This document shows positions 46,301 through 56,756 of a DNA stretch of 64,000 bases, in pieces; the first letter of the stretch is position 1, and each line of letters starts with the position of its first letter. The notes beneath the pieces are model-generated. The model ran no database searches. It saw nothing but the letters and a program-made list of their open reading frames with translations, and was not told the origin of the DNA. Made by a program: the position numbers and the translations under genes. The stretch covers positions 434,001-498,000 of the forward strand of contig JAJHZJ010000695.1 in NCBI GenBank assembly GCA_023548195.1, read 5' to 3'. The DNA comes from Bettongia penicillata ogilbyi (Eukaryota > Chordata > Mammalia > Diprotodontia > Potoroidae).

Positions 46301-46449
46301 CTTTCCTCTTTCTTCTCTACTGAAGACTCCTTCATGTTCTTCTGTAAAAGATGCATGTCTTCATAATTGAGCTCTCCATATCTTTTGTTCCTATAGCCCT
46401 CTTTTTCTGTATTTATTTTCTTTTGCCTTCTTTGATGAGAATGAGTGAA

Positions 46450-46690
46450 TCCATAAAAATGATTATTAGCATGTACCGTGTTTTAAGATTTGCAAAGGGT
46501 TCTATATGTATTATTTCATTTAATCCTCATAACAATAGCCCAGAGAGGTAGAGGCTGTTATTTCTCCATTTTATGTATCAGTGAACTGAGGCAGAAAATG
46601 GTTAAATGATTTGCAGTTTCTAAGGCTGTATTGGAGCTCAGGTATTCCTGATTTCAAGTTCATTCCTCCATTTACTATACTGACTTATTG
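46450..46690 (-). repeat. SINE, antisense
   Basis: 'gatttgcaaagggttctata', 'gtatcagtgaactgaggcag' and 'ggagctcaggtattcctgat' form a near-complete reversed MIR-type copy. Confidence 0.7.
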
Positions 46691-46729
46691 CCTGCTAATA
46701 TCCCTAATATTCATCTGATGCTAAACTTA

Positions 46730-46870
46730 CAAGGCAGCACAAAACAGTAAAAAATTATTACATTTGAAATCAGAGAGCATATGTTTGAAATCCAACATTG
46801 CCACTTATGACCTAGGGTAAGTCGCTTAACCTCTTTGTGCATCAGTTATTCTATAGTTAGACAAGATGGA
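46730..46870 (+). repeat. SINE, 5' half
   Basis: 'aggcagcacaaaacagtaaa', 'atttgaaatcagagagcata' and 'gggtaagtcgcttaacctct'. Confidence 0.6.
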
Positions 46871-47515
46871 GACATGTTGAAGGGTTTAACTGGTTCATTG
46901 TTAAAGATGAAGGGGATGAAAGCTTCAGAACTTTTTCTAAGGTTCTGAATAAAACATTGGGTGAATAGCAATGCCCTGAGAGAAAGTAATTTTTTGTTTT
47001 TAATGTTGCTGTTTTGTTGTTATTCAAGATAAGGAGGTATAGTACGAGGAAAAGATAATGAATGCAGTTGTGGACATGTTAAGTTTTACCCTCTAATGGG
47101 CCATCATGATAAAACTACCTGTTGAGTATTTCGAGATGGGAATCCTGAGGAAAAAAGTGAGAGAATGGTGTTCATAGATCTGAAATAATGGGAAGAAAGA
47201 TTGTACTTGAAATTATGTAACTTAAGGAAATTACCAATCAAGGGAAGATGGAATAGTAAGACATGAAGACTAAGACAGATGTTGGGGGAACACTCACATC
47301 CGGTAGTGAGGAAGAGGATAAGGAACTAGGAGACAAAGAAGGAACAGGCCAGAGAATCAGGAGATTTTGGTATCTCTGAAACCTAGAGAGGAGGCATTAT
47401 CTAATAGGAGAAGGTGGTTAGAAGTCTCAGATGCTAGACAGTATTCAAGGGGTATGGAGACTGAAAAAATGAGTGGGACACTAGATATAATGATCAGGAG
47501 ATTTTTGAGAAATCA
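46871..47515. other. No gene; possible ancient repeat
   Basis: 'gatgttgggggaacactcac' and 'aggagaaggtggttagaagt' resemble an old repeat I cannot name. Confidence 0.35.
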
Positions 47516-47519
47516 CCTT

Positions 47520-47865
47520 CCTGATCATTTGTGGTACAATGGTTAGAATGATGAAATTGGAATCACGAAGAATAAATCTAGACTTGGGCATTTGCTGGCT
47601 CCTTGACTCTGGGAAAGTGACTCAAACTCTCAAAACCTCAGTTGTTTATTACTTATAATAAATAGAAGTTTTGTTATTTATGATGATATAAATTATTATA
47701 TTATGCATTGTAATATTATAATTATGACATATTATAACCTCTCTTTATTATTCATAAAATAAGAGCAATAATGTACCTACCTTACAGAGTTATTTTGAAG
47801 ATCAAATGAGATATACTGAAAAGCACTTTGCAAAATGTAAAAAGCTATATTAATTAAGCACTTAT
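47520..47865 (+). repeat. MIR-like SINE with AT-rich insertion
   Basis: SINE head 'tgtggtacaatggttagaat' to 'ctcaaaacctcagttg' (47520-47645). An ATTATA-rich stretch follows (47650-47760), then 'caaatgagatatactgaaaa' and 'gcactttgcaaaatgtaaaa'. Confidence 0.55.
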
Positions 47866-48135
47866 TAGTAATAAAGAACCTGAGTTCTTAAGGTGAGAAG
47901 GAACAATCACTACAGAAAGTCAAAGAGGAAGCTAATAAGAGCCAAAGGATTATTGAGCATCGCTGAGAGGGGCCAGCTGAGGTTATGCTCCATGAAAGTG
48001 TATTACCTGTTGGTAAGCCCCTTGAACTAGAAGTTGGAGTTGTATACTTAAATCCCTGTACATGCACCAAGTGTGTGAGAAAACACTTATGCGGTCCTTT
48101 CCTGCTCTTAGTTCTGGCTGTTTGGAGAAGACAGA
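47866..48135. other. No gene seen
   Basis: Unassigned sequence between SINEs. Confidence 0.35.
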
Positions 48136-48240
48136 ACTAAAACAACACACTCTGGATTTGGAGTTTAATGGCCTGGGTTTGAATCCTGGCTACCTACATA
48201 ATCTTGGACAAATTGCTTAACCTATCTGGGTCTCAGCTGT
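48136..48240 (+). repeat. SINE fragment
   Basis: 'gatttggagtttaatggcct', 'gtttgaatcctggctaccta' and 'ggacaaattgcttaacctat'. Confidence 0.55.
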
Positions 48241-48250
48241 TTTTCTAGTA

Positions 48251-48640
48251 TAGCTGGTGGAGTGAAGCATTTGGAATCGCAAGGATCTGAGTTCACATTC
48301 CACCTCTGACATAATTATGAGACCCTGGGCAAATCATGTAACCTCTCTAAGCCCCAATTTCTTTACATATGACATAGGAAGATAATACCAGCAACTTTAC
48401 ATAATTATCTTAAGGTTCAAATAAAATAAAATGATTTATACTTTTTAATGGTATTTTATTTTTTAATTACATGCAAAGATAGTTTTCAACATTCATTTTT
48501 CATAAGATTTTGAATTCCAAATTTTCCCCCTCTTTCCTTCCTTCCTTTCCCCCCCAAGACAGCAAGCAATCAGATGTAGGTTATACATGTGCAAAATGAT
48601 TTAAAGCTTAAAGTGCCATATAAATGCTGAGAAGAGGAAT
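48251..48640 (+). repeat. SINE interrupted by an L1 3' end
   Basis: The SINE runs from 'tagctggtggagtgaagcat' to 'aataaaatgattta' (48438) and resumes at 48604 with 'aagcttaaagtgccatataa'. The interruption is flanked by an 11-bp duplication. Confidence 0.75.
48439..48592 (-). mobile_element. Short 5'-truncated L1 3' end, antisense
   Basis: About 154 bases reading 'ttttaattacatgcaaagat' and 'agattttgaattccaaattt' on plus, the reversed L1 terminus. Perfect 11-bp target duplication AAAATGATTTA at 48428-48438 and 48593-48603. Confidence 0.85.
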
Positions 48641-48654
48641 GTTGCTATTCTGTC

Positions 48655-48865
48655 CTTCAGTTGTGTCCCCATTATGGGGGTTTTCTTGGCAAGATACTGA
48701 AAAAGTCTGCCTATTCTTTTTCTGGTGGATTAAGGTGAAAAGAGGTTAAGTGACATGCCCAAGGTCACACAGATAGTGAGTGTGTGAGGCCTGATTTGAA
48801 TTCAGATCTTCCTGATTCCAAGTCTAGCACTCTATCTACTGAGCCATCTACCTGTGTCTAGTATG
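48655..48865 (-). repeat. SINE, antisense
   Basis: 'agaggttaagtgacatgccc', 'attcagatcttcctgattcc' and 'tgagccatctacctgtgtct' mark a near-complete reversed copy. Confidence 0.8.
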
Positions 48866-48899
48866 AAGAGAAGGGTTAGGAAAATGAAGAAAATTGACT

Positions 48900-49390
48900 A
48901 GATGATACATGAGTTCCCTTCAATTCAATTCAATAAATATGTACCTTAAAGAAATGAAACAGTCCTTGTCCTCAAGGATTTTATACTGTACCTGAGGAAA
49001 ATAACACTAACATAGAAAAATATATATAAACTATGCAGAGTAAGTATGAATGGAGATGAGAGCAAGAGGAAATCAGGAAAGATCTGAGGACTACCTGAGC
49101 TATGCTTTGAAGAAATCTAGGGAATGAGGAGAAAGGGCATTCTGGTGTAAGGCACAGTCATTGCAAAAGCTAAGAAATGAGAGATGAAATACCATATGTA
49201 GGAAAAAACAAGAGGGCCAGTTTGACTGGGACATAGATGTATTGACAGAGAGTTTGCAAGATTGGTCTAGAAATTCAGAGTGGAGCCAGACTGAATTACT
49301 TTCAAAGACAAATATTTTATGCTAGAGACAATAAAAAATCACTAAAATTTCATGAGCTGGGAGTGTACCAGTAAGGTATCTATATGGAAA
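48900..49390 (+). repeat. Ancient interspersed repeat
   Basis: 'ccttgtcctcaaggatttta', 'gagaaagggcattctggtgt' and 'gaattactttcaaagacaaa' resemble blocks at 30460 and 59310. The family is not named. Confidence 0.4.
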
Positions 49391-49760
49391 TGAATAGAAC
49401 AAGTCTCAACATACAGAGGCATTAAGAGAATTGTTTTTAATATGAGGGTTGTTGAGACTCCCTCTATATACACACACACAATGACTACTAGCTTGCTTAA
49501 CTCTCATCATAGAGATGAAAAAGGACCTTCTTTTATGAATAATTGCATTAAGAAAACACTGGGAAAGGGCTTTTCTCTTATGCAAACATGAACAGACTAG
49601 AAATTTTCTTTGTTTCTGATTTTGGTTGCTGTTCTTGCTTATCTCCCTATGCCATGGTACTAAAGCTTTCTTGATCAGTGCCATTTCAATCAAAACTACT
49701 AGTGAACTTACATGTACTTGTATTTTTCTATAATCTGCCTTCTTAAAAGTTTTCTCTGAC
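49391..49760. other. Upstream flank of the receptor pseudogene
   Basis: Nothing recognised. The minus frame of 139 codons at 49406-49825 has no motif and overlaps the receptor start. Confidence 0.4.
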
Positions 49761-49776
49761 TTTCTTTTTATTTTAG
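49761..49776 (+). promoter_or_regulatory. Splice acceptor before the receptor pseudogene
   Basis: 'tttctttttattttag' ends at 49776, 10 bases before the ATG at 49787. It is preserved although the coding region is broken. Confidence 0.6.
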
Positions 49777-49786
49777 ATTCAGTGTC

Positions 49787-50758
49787 ATGCAGATGTTCAA
49801 TGTTACCCGCTACCAGCCAATCCATTTCCTTCTTTCTGGCATCCCAGGGCTAGAGTCCATGCATATCTGGATCTCCATCCCATTAAGTGTCATGTATGTG
49901 ATTGCTCTTGTGGGAAACTGCATTATTCTCTACATTATACAGAAAACTCCTAGCCTGCATGAGCCCCAGTATATCTTCCTGTCCATGCTGGCAGGAACAG
50001 ATATGGGCATGTCTGTATCCACACTGCCCACAGTGCTTAATGTCTTCCTCTTTAATCACCCCGAGATTGAGTTTCACAGCTGCCTGGCACAGATGTTCTT
50101 TATCCACACATTCTCTTCCATGGAGTCTGCCATTCTTCTGGCTATGGCCTTTGATCGCTTTGTGGCCATATGCAACCCGTTGCACTACACTATGGTTCTG
50201 ACCCATTCTCGGATCATTGGAATGGGACTGGCAGCTGTTTTGAGGGGCGTGGCCCTGATGGCACCTTTGCCCATACTACTTAAGCGACTGCCCTTTTGCA
50301 AGAACATCATTCTTTCACATTCCTTCTGCTTCCATCCTGATGTGATGAAGCTGGCTTGTGGTTCGATCAGGGTCAACATTATCTATGGCTTGGCCCTGGT
50401 CCTTTGCTCCTTTGGCATTGACTCTGTCTTCATTGTCCTCTCTTATGCTCTCATCCTGAAAACAGTTCTAGGCATTGCTTCCCAAGAAGGATGACTCAAA
50501 GCCCTCAACACCTGTGTGTCACATATCCTCACTGTTCTCATCTTCTATGTACCACTCATTGCCTTGGCCTTGATCCACAGAATTGGCAAATACCAGTCCC
50601 CACTTCCCCATGTCACCATGTCCAATGTTTTCCTTTTTCTTACACCTGTTCTCAACCCATTGGTGTATAGCATGAAGACTAAACAAATCAGAGCTGTTGT
50701 ATTCAGGTTGTTCAAGACCAGAGGAGATAGGGGAAAGGGAAAAGCAGTCTGTCATTAA
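49787..50758 (+). pseudogene. Class I olfactory receptor with a single nonsense codon
   Basis: A family 51-like receptor of 323 codons, otherwise complete. It has an NVT glycosylation site near the N-terminus, 'GIPGLE', GN in TM1, 'SLHEPQYIF', DRF with 'AICNPLHY', 'FCFHPDVMKLAC', SY at TM5, 'KALNTC' and 'NPLVY'. One in-frame TGA at 50492-50494 stands where the paralogue at 19843 has an arginine codon (EGRLKALNTC), so it is best explained as CGA to TGA at a CpG. The stop falls in the third intracellular loop and would remove TM6 and TM7. No frameshift or second stop follows. It is about four-fifths identical by eye to receptor 1. A recent or segregating pseudogene is possible, as is a sequencing error. 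Confidence 0.9.
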
Positions 50759-51125
50759 AGTGATCATTAAAGTTACTCTCTTGGAATGCACTGGGAATTG
50801 GAGAAGAATGGGGAGCCATCTACTTCTATCTGAATATCCTTTCTCTTCTATTTGTGAAGAGATATACCTCCTTCAAAATTTATAATTCACAAAATTTTTA
50901 AACTAGGAGAAAATTTGAGATTTTCTAGTCTATGGGTTCTTAAACTGTGGGCTTCCAAGAAGTTCATAGATAGACTTCAGGAATCCAATGAAATTGTAAC
51001 TTTTAATACTTTGATAAAGGAATTTCAATGTAATTGATTTCTTTCATATTTTATTTTGTGCCCTTAAAGGATTACTCTGGGGAATTCATATTCTTTGCCT
51101 CACTGCCAAAGCAGTACGTAGTACA
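50759..51125. other. 3' flank with an old repeat trace
   Basis: 50930-51060 ('tgggttcttaaactgtgggc', 'gatagacttcaggaatccaa') looks like an old DNA-transposon-type repeat, not securely named. Confidence 0.35.
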
Positions 51126-51129
51126 AAAA

Positions 51130-51850
51130 AGGATAAGTATGAGCCAGTTTGACATGCTTATTTCATCTCTTACATCTGACATATTCTGCCTATAATACCA
51201 TCACTACCTTTGTTCAAGTCCCCATAACCTCTTGTCTAGAAAATTACAACAGCTGCCTAATCGTATTCCACAACTCAAGTCTTTCACCTTGGCTACTCTG
51301 TCCTCCTATATTTGCTAAATGGTTTTCTTTATGTACATATCTGACCAAATACTCCCTTACCCAATAATCTCCAATAGCTCCTCATGGCCTCTAGGATACA
51401 ATGTAAGCTCCTCTTTTGGAGGGGCTTATTTGGAGCCTCTTTATTCATTATTCCACGTCCTACTCTCCGTTATGTAGCCAATGTAGCCTTTCTTTTGTCC
51501 CTCACACATGACACTACACATTCCATTTCAGAGTCTTTGAACTGGGTAATGACTATAAAACACTCCCTTGTCACTCATACATCAATGAGTATCTCCTTCA
51601 CATTGGAGATCAAACACAACCTTCTACAGAAAATGCTTCCTGATTTCCCTATCTGCTTTGTTGTTTTTTTTCCCTAATTACTTTGTGTTTCTCTTCTTTC
51701 ATTTATATATCCTTATACTATTATACTTATTGTCTTCTCCACCACTATGTATGCTCCAGAAGAGTAGGGAAAGGTTGTCTATCCAGTGCCTCACATCTTG
51801 CCTGGAACATAGTAGTTATTTAATATTTGCAGGTTGATTGATTGTTGATT
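51130..51850 (+). repeat. L2-type LINE, 3' half
   Basis: About 720 bases in L2 order: 'gaaaattacaacagctgcct', 'ccaatagctcctcatggcct', 'gatacaatgtaagctcctct', 'atgcttcctgatttccctat', 'gtatgctccagaagagtagg', and the end 'cctggaacatagtagttatt'. Confidence 0.7.
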
Positions 51851-52745
51851 ACAGACAAAGAAACCGAAGCTCACATAGAGGTAACTTGACTTGCTCAAGG
51901 ACATATGATATTAAATAATGGAGTTTCTATCTGACCCCAGGCCTTTTTTACTCCATATTTTGTGTTCCTTTCTCACTTTGCTATGTGAATATTTTTAGTG
52001 CCCGCTCAGATGAAATCACAGGAGTTTATAGCCCTCCTCTATATGACAGCCTTTCAAACACTTGAAGAAAGTTATTACATACAGATTTATTCTTCATCTC
52101 TGCAGGTTAAATATTATGCACAGTTCATTTAATCAATCTTCATATGACAATACTTCATCATCAAGTGTGTCTGCATATGCAGCATTTGTTTTTTGAGAGT
52201 ATGCCTTTATGCCTGTGTGTGTATTTGTACACTACATTATGTTCATTATGTTGCTGTTGGCAGAAGTTTCACTTTGCTCAAGAACCAAATTCTTGTCCTT
52301 GCCCTGTCAACATTCCCTCCACCCCCCCACTACCAGTAGGAAATTCTATTCTGACTTCTCAGTCTGGGCCAATGTCTGACACATCATTAGTTCTAACATT
52401 CTTTCTGTTCACCGAGGATCAAGCTCCAGGGGAAATACTTGATCATATATTGCTTTCATAGTCTCTATGACATACCCCTCCCATGAAAATGGACATAGCT
52501 TCTTGCTGTCTTCTCTGTTGTTGCAACCCACCTCACAACACCCATTTCTAGAACGCAGACCTTCAGACACCATAGCTTAGAAGAAATAACATATTTGCTC
52601 TGGTCCCGAGAGCCCTATACATGTACGCCCCTCCCCACTGACCTTTCCACCTTTGGGAATTATAAGTAAATTAATATTGAAATTGATAATAGAAATATTT
52701 TATTGATCAGCTCTCATAGGCATACTCATCATCCCTGTAATTCTT
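51851..52745. other. SINE scrap, then no gene
   Basis: 51850-51960 resembles a reversed SINE ('cagacaaagaaaccgaagct'). I see no gene in 51961-52745. Confidence 0.4.
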
Positions 52746-52749
52746 CAAA

Positions 52750-52915
52750 TGAAAACAGCCTAGCTATAGCCTGGCTATAATTTTCTCTGTATTTGCTATT
52801 TCTCCCATTATAATGTAAACTCCTTGAGGTTAGAGGAAGACTTACATTTATATTTGTATCTCAAATACTTATGTTAGTGCTTGACCATAGTAGGGCTTAA
52901 CAAATCCTCTTTCAT
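52750..52915 (+). repeat. L2-type 3' end fragment
   Basis: 'ataatgtaaactccttgagg' and 'gcttgaccatagtagggctt'. Confidence 0.5.
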
Positions 52916-52992
52916 CTATTCATACACAGGAACAGGTCCCAGAAGGACTATGTGAGCACTATATGGGAGGGTTTTTATTTTTAAAATTTTTT

Positions 52993-53097
52993 AAAATGTT
53001 GAATTTTAAAGAATTTGCATGTCATCCAAGTGCTGGGGCCATGCTAATTACTTTTGCATCATTCCGGTTTCAGGGTATGAGCTGCGATAACAAGTGC
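52993..53097 (-). pseudogene. RNU6: U6 snRNA pseudogene
   Basis: On plus, 'gaatttgcatgtcatcc' followed by 'ggggccatgctaatt', then 'tgcatcattccggttt' and 'gctgcgataacaagtgc'. This is the reverse complement of U6 from its 3' region to its 5' end, with many substitutions. U6 is the catalytic spliceosomal snRNA. The copy lacks an intact 5' end and has an A/T-rich tract at its 3' side, typical of retroposed copies. Not functional. Confidence 0.75.
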
Positions 53098-53185
53098 AAT
53101 AACATACTGAAAAGAAGAATTTCCTTCCTTTAGAAAATAGGGGGCAACCAAACTTCTTAAATCAGGCTTCATTAAGAATTTCCTT

Positions 53186-53345
53186 GGGGGCAGCTAGGTA
53201 GTACAGAGGATAAAGCACAGTCCTGAAATTGGAGGACCTGAGTTCAAATTCATCCTCAGACACTTACTTAACCCTTACTACCTATGTGACCCCAAGTAAG
53301 TCACTTAACCTCCATTGCCTGGCCAAAAAGAAAAAAAATAAATTA
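53186..53345 (+). repeat. Marsupial SINE, well preserved
   Basis: Starts 'gggggcagctaggtagtaca', contains box-B-like 'gagttcaaatt', then 'agtaagtcacttaacctcca', and ends in an A-rich tail 'aaaaagaaaaaaaat'. One of the younger-looking copies here. Confidence 0.85.
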
Positions 53346-53379
53346 TATTTTAAAATAATCTTGATCTGACCCAGTTTGT

Positions 53380-53725
53380 ATGCACATGTATGTGTATGTA
53401 CATATATGTACACAGTTACACATGTGGGCATGTTTATATTACTGTGCAAAGAAGGTATTTATATAAATACATATATATACATATACATACACACATCTAC
53501 ATATATACACACACATTAAGTGCATTGTGTATACAAGCACGATGCGTGATTTTCTGGGTATGCACCAAAAATATTTTCCATGTGGATATGTATGCACACA
53601 CATGTGCATAATTATCTGTGTATGTATACATGATTTTGCTGATGTGTGCAAATTATATTCACATGCATATATATCTACATAAGTATGTATATGTCTCTGA
53701 ATGTATATGTGTTTATATATGTAGC
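53380..53725. repeat. TA/CA-rich alternating tract
   Basis: Repeated 'tacatatata', 'cacacacat' and 'tatgtatatg' units. Frames here are low-complexity. Confidence 0.75.
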
Positions 53726-53754
53726 ATTCATAGAGGAGATTCCTGCTTCTACTT

Positions 53755-53945
53755 TTTTTTTTGTTTAGTCATTTTAGTCACATGTAACTCTTTGCGATGC
53801 CTGTTTGGGGTTTTCTTAACAAAGATATTAGAGTGGTTTGGCATTTCCTTCTTCAACTCATTTTACATATGAGGAATAAAGAGGGTTAAATGACTTGTCC
53901 AGGATCGCACAGCATATGCTCAGAATTTTTCTAAGTTGCATCTTA
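53755..53945 (-). repeat. SINE, antisense
   Basis: 'ttgggg'-type core, 'agagggttaaatgacttgtc' and 'aggatcgcacagcatatgct'. Confidence 0.6.
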
Positions 53946-55285
53946 AACCAGAAAACAATAAAGGTTCCTTCGTAAGAAGATTTCTGTTATATTTGTACCA
54001 TTCTGCCCTGAGGACATCTATCTGTGAAACTGGATTCATTGTGATTAAATTATTCTTTTAGTTTCAACCATTCTTCTATTTGGTGATATTGAATTAATCA
54101 CTTCACTCATCTATTCATTCAGTTATTCTGAAATTCTTTAAAGATATTCATATTATTTTCACAATTCTGTGTTTGGTATTGAAGGGAGCACAAAGGCATC
54201 AAACAGAGTGGCCAGTCTCCTGGGATTTGAGATATAGTTGGGAAAATAAGATAGACATAAATTCAAATCCATTCAATTCAACAAACATTTGGTAGCTACT
54301 AATTAGCTATATCAAAGATTCATTTGCTGAATGCAATAAGAAATGTTTAATATGTTATATTGTTCAGAGAGGAAAATCATTTCCAGCTTTAGGGTTTAGT
54401 GTTATCTGAAAGGCTTCTAGCATTTGAAATATCAAAAGGCTTAAATTTTGGCAGGTAGAGATGTATAAAATTAGCTGGTAGTTTTATATGTATCAATTTT
54501 TTCTTCTCAAGGTGATTGAAAGCCCTTTGGTGAGAGGAGCTATGTTTTCTACCTCTTATATATTCTTCAATCTCTGACCTGGGATTGAACATATGTAATA
54601 GACTTTCCTGAATTGTATTTCAGAGTATAGAAAGAAAACCAGAGAAAGGAAATTAAGTATCTCAAAAGTAACAAGTATTTAGTAAAAGAAAACAAAGATT
54701 TGAATCCAATTCCTGTCTGATTTCAGATCCAAAACTCTTTTTCCCATGATGCATATTACACATCTCTTCAGTACCCTCCTGAATGCCTAACACTAGGAAG
54801 AACACATAGTCAATACTGATAAAATATCTGTCTGGCTGATTTCTTAATCCACCACTTAGGGATTTCTCTGAGTGTTTACATTTCATTTAGTTCCCTCCTC
54901 TTGAAGGAGCAATCCTGAAACATATTTTCTGCCATGCCAACAGAGTGACTATTGTCCTGACCAACTGTAAGCAGAAACCAGGAGAGAAGTAAGCCCATCA
55001 GTCGTGACTGACATCACCCTACTGTGTCAAATATTTATTGATGTTAGCCTCCCTCCATATTTCTTTCATCTCTGCACTCCTGAAAGAAAGCTTCTTAATC
55101 TGAAACACTTTCTCATCCCCCAACTCCATGAGAATAAGAAAAGGGAGAAGGTCATTCTATTTAGGCTGGTGTCTTGCCACAGTTTATCTAAGCAATTAAA
55201 TCATCCATTCATAGAACGGAGTAAAACAAAATATGTTCTGAGTAAGAATGGGAACAAAAAAGCTTGATAACCCCCTCAGTTTTTC
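53946..55285. other. No supported gene
   Basis: AT-rich intergenic DNA. 54100-54310 has ancient-repeat phrases ('caattcaacaaacatttggt'). No receptor motif. Confidence 0.4.
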
Positions 55286-55289
55286 CTAT

Positions 55290-55462
55290 TTGTGGATCCA
55301 TTTTTTGTTTGTTTGGTTTTTTGGCAAGGCAATTGGAATGAAGTGACTTATTCAGGGTCACACAACTACGAAGTATCAAGTATCTGAAGTCAAATTTGGA
55401 CTCAGGTCTGCTTGACTCCAGGGCCAATGCTGCATCCACTGCACCATCTAGCCACTCCTGTA
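55290..55462 (-). repeat. SINE, antisense
   Basis: 'gaagtgacttattcagggtc', 'ggactcaggtctgcttgact' and 'ccactgcaccatctagccac', preceded by a T-rich reversed tail. Confidence 0.8.
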
Positions 55463-55757
55463 TGAATTTATTTTCAAAGAATTTTGTTTCTTCTATTAAT
55501 GTAAGTAACAAGATATGTTGAATTTCTAGACTAAAAAAACCCTAGGTGAGTTGAGATTCCACATATGTTTGCTTTATTTATATAGAATATCAAAAATATG
55601 GTGGTGTTTAAGACCAAGAGGAAGAAACTGTTCCTGCATAACCCTGGAGACTCCCATATCAGAGGCTATGGGTGCAAAGTGACTCCCAGAGCTAGACCAT
55701 GGTGTTCATTCCTCACAAATATTTACCTACAGCTCCACTTGTCTCTCAAAGCTCAGT
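55463..55757. other. 3' flank of receptor 3
   Basis: Nothing recognised. Confidence 0.4.
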
Positions 55758-56714
55758 TCATTCTCCTGCTGTGACCCTCTGAACCCAGAGTCGTCTCTGT
55801 AGAGTGGCCTGGATCTGCCGGGACTTGAGGCTATAAACCAGAGGGTTAAGAAGTGGGGTGAGGAGGAGGTAGATATTGCTCATCGTAGCATAGAGGAGTG
55901 GGGGTGTTCCAGGGGCATAGCGGTGCATCACAGCCAGGCTGATGAGAGGGAGGTAAAAAATAAGCACAGTGCATAGGTGACAGGCACAAGTCTGCATGGA
56001 TCGCAGACCCCTGTCACTAGCTCCTAACCTCAGGACAGTGGTCAGGATTTTCAGGTAGGAGGTTATAATGAAGAGTGCATCCACCACAAAGGTACAAAGC
56101 ACAAAGATCAGCCCATAGGCACTGCTGAATGCAATGTCCCCGCAGGCCAGGGTCAGCAGGTCTGGGTAGTAGCAATAGGAGTGGGAAAGAATATTGTCTC
56201 TGCAAAAGGAAAAATTGCTGAGGAAGAAGGGCAGTGGAACCAGCAGTACAGCACCACGTATGAAGGCAACCCCACTGAGGCAGACAATGGCATGACTAGT
56301 GAGGATCCGGGAATAGCTCAGTGGAAAACAGATGGCTACCAGCCGGTCAAAGGCCATGGCCACAAGGATTCCTGACTCCACAGAGGAGAGTGTGTGAATA
56401 AAGAACATCTGGGTCAGGCAGGCAGGCAGACCAATTTGGGGGGCACCAATCCAGAAGGTGCCCAGGACAGTTGGTAGTGTCGATAGGGAGAGGCCCAGGT
56501 CAGTGAGGGCCAGCATGGCTAAGAAGTAGAACTGGGGCTCATGCAGGCTCTGCTCAGCCTTAACAAGGAGAAGGAGGATAGAGTTTCCCATGAGGGCCAT
56601 GAAGTATAGGAGGCAGAAAGGAATGGAGATCCAGATATGTATGTTTTCTAGTCCAGGGATTCCCATGAAGATAAAGGCAGGCTGTTTATCAGTAATGTTG
56701 TTGGGAGACAGCAT
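55758..56714 (-). CDS. Class I olfactory receptor, family 51-like (receptor 3)
   Basis: Odorant GPCR, intact single coding exon of 318 residues. Seen in order: glycosylation site NIT (6-8); 'GIPGLENIHIWISIP' (18-32); GN in TM1 (43-44); 'SLHEPQFYFLAML' into TM2; Cys 99 at TM3; DRL (123-125) for DRY; 'AICFPLSYSRILTS' in loop 2; extracellular-loop-2 cysteines 171, 181 and 191 with 'CYYPDLLTLAC'; SY in TM5; an altered TM6 start 'RSMQTCACHLC' where relatives have KALNTCVSHIC; and NPLVY (290-294). The ATG at 56714 sits in 'gcagccaccATGc', a strong Kozak context. An in-frame extension reaches only TTG at 56726. A splice acceptor lies 42 bases upstream. It is clearly a different subfamily from receptors 1 and 2. 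Ligand unknown. Confidence 0.95.
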   Translation of the reverse strand: MLSPNNITDKQPAFIFMGIPGLENIHIWISIPFCLLYFMALMGNSILLLLVKAEQSLHEPQFYFLAMLALTDLGLSLSTLPTVLGTFWIGAPQIGLPACLTQMFFIHTLSSVESGILVAMAFDRLVAICFPLSYSRILTSHAIVCLSGVAFIRGAVLLVPLPFFLSNFSFCRDNILSHSYCYYPDLLTLACGDIAFSSAYGLIFVLCTFVVDALFIITSYLKILTTVLRLGASDRGLRSMQTCACHLCTVLIFYLPLISLAVMHRYAPGTPPLLYATMSNIYLLLTPLLNPLVYSLKSRQIQATLQRRLWVQRVTAGE

Positions 56715-56756
56715 GGTGGCTGCCAATCAGAACTTGGCCTTAGAAAGTTCCAATAC

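Noticed and set aside
53115..53185. 12-base repeat 'aagaatttcctt' at 53115 and 53174, next to the SINE at 53186
   Set aside because: Both copies are on the same side of the SINE, so it is not its target duplication. Probably chance.
56715..56726. N-terminal extension of receptor 3 to TTG
   Set aside because: The ATG at 56714 has an excellent Kozak context, and the extension adds nothing family-like.
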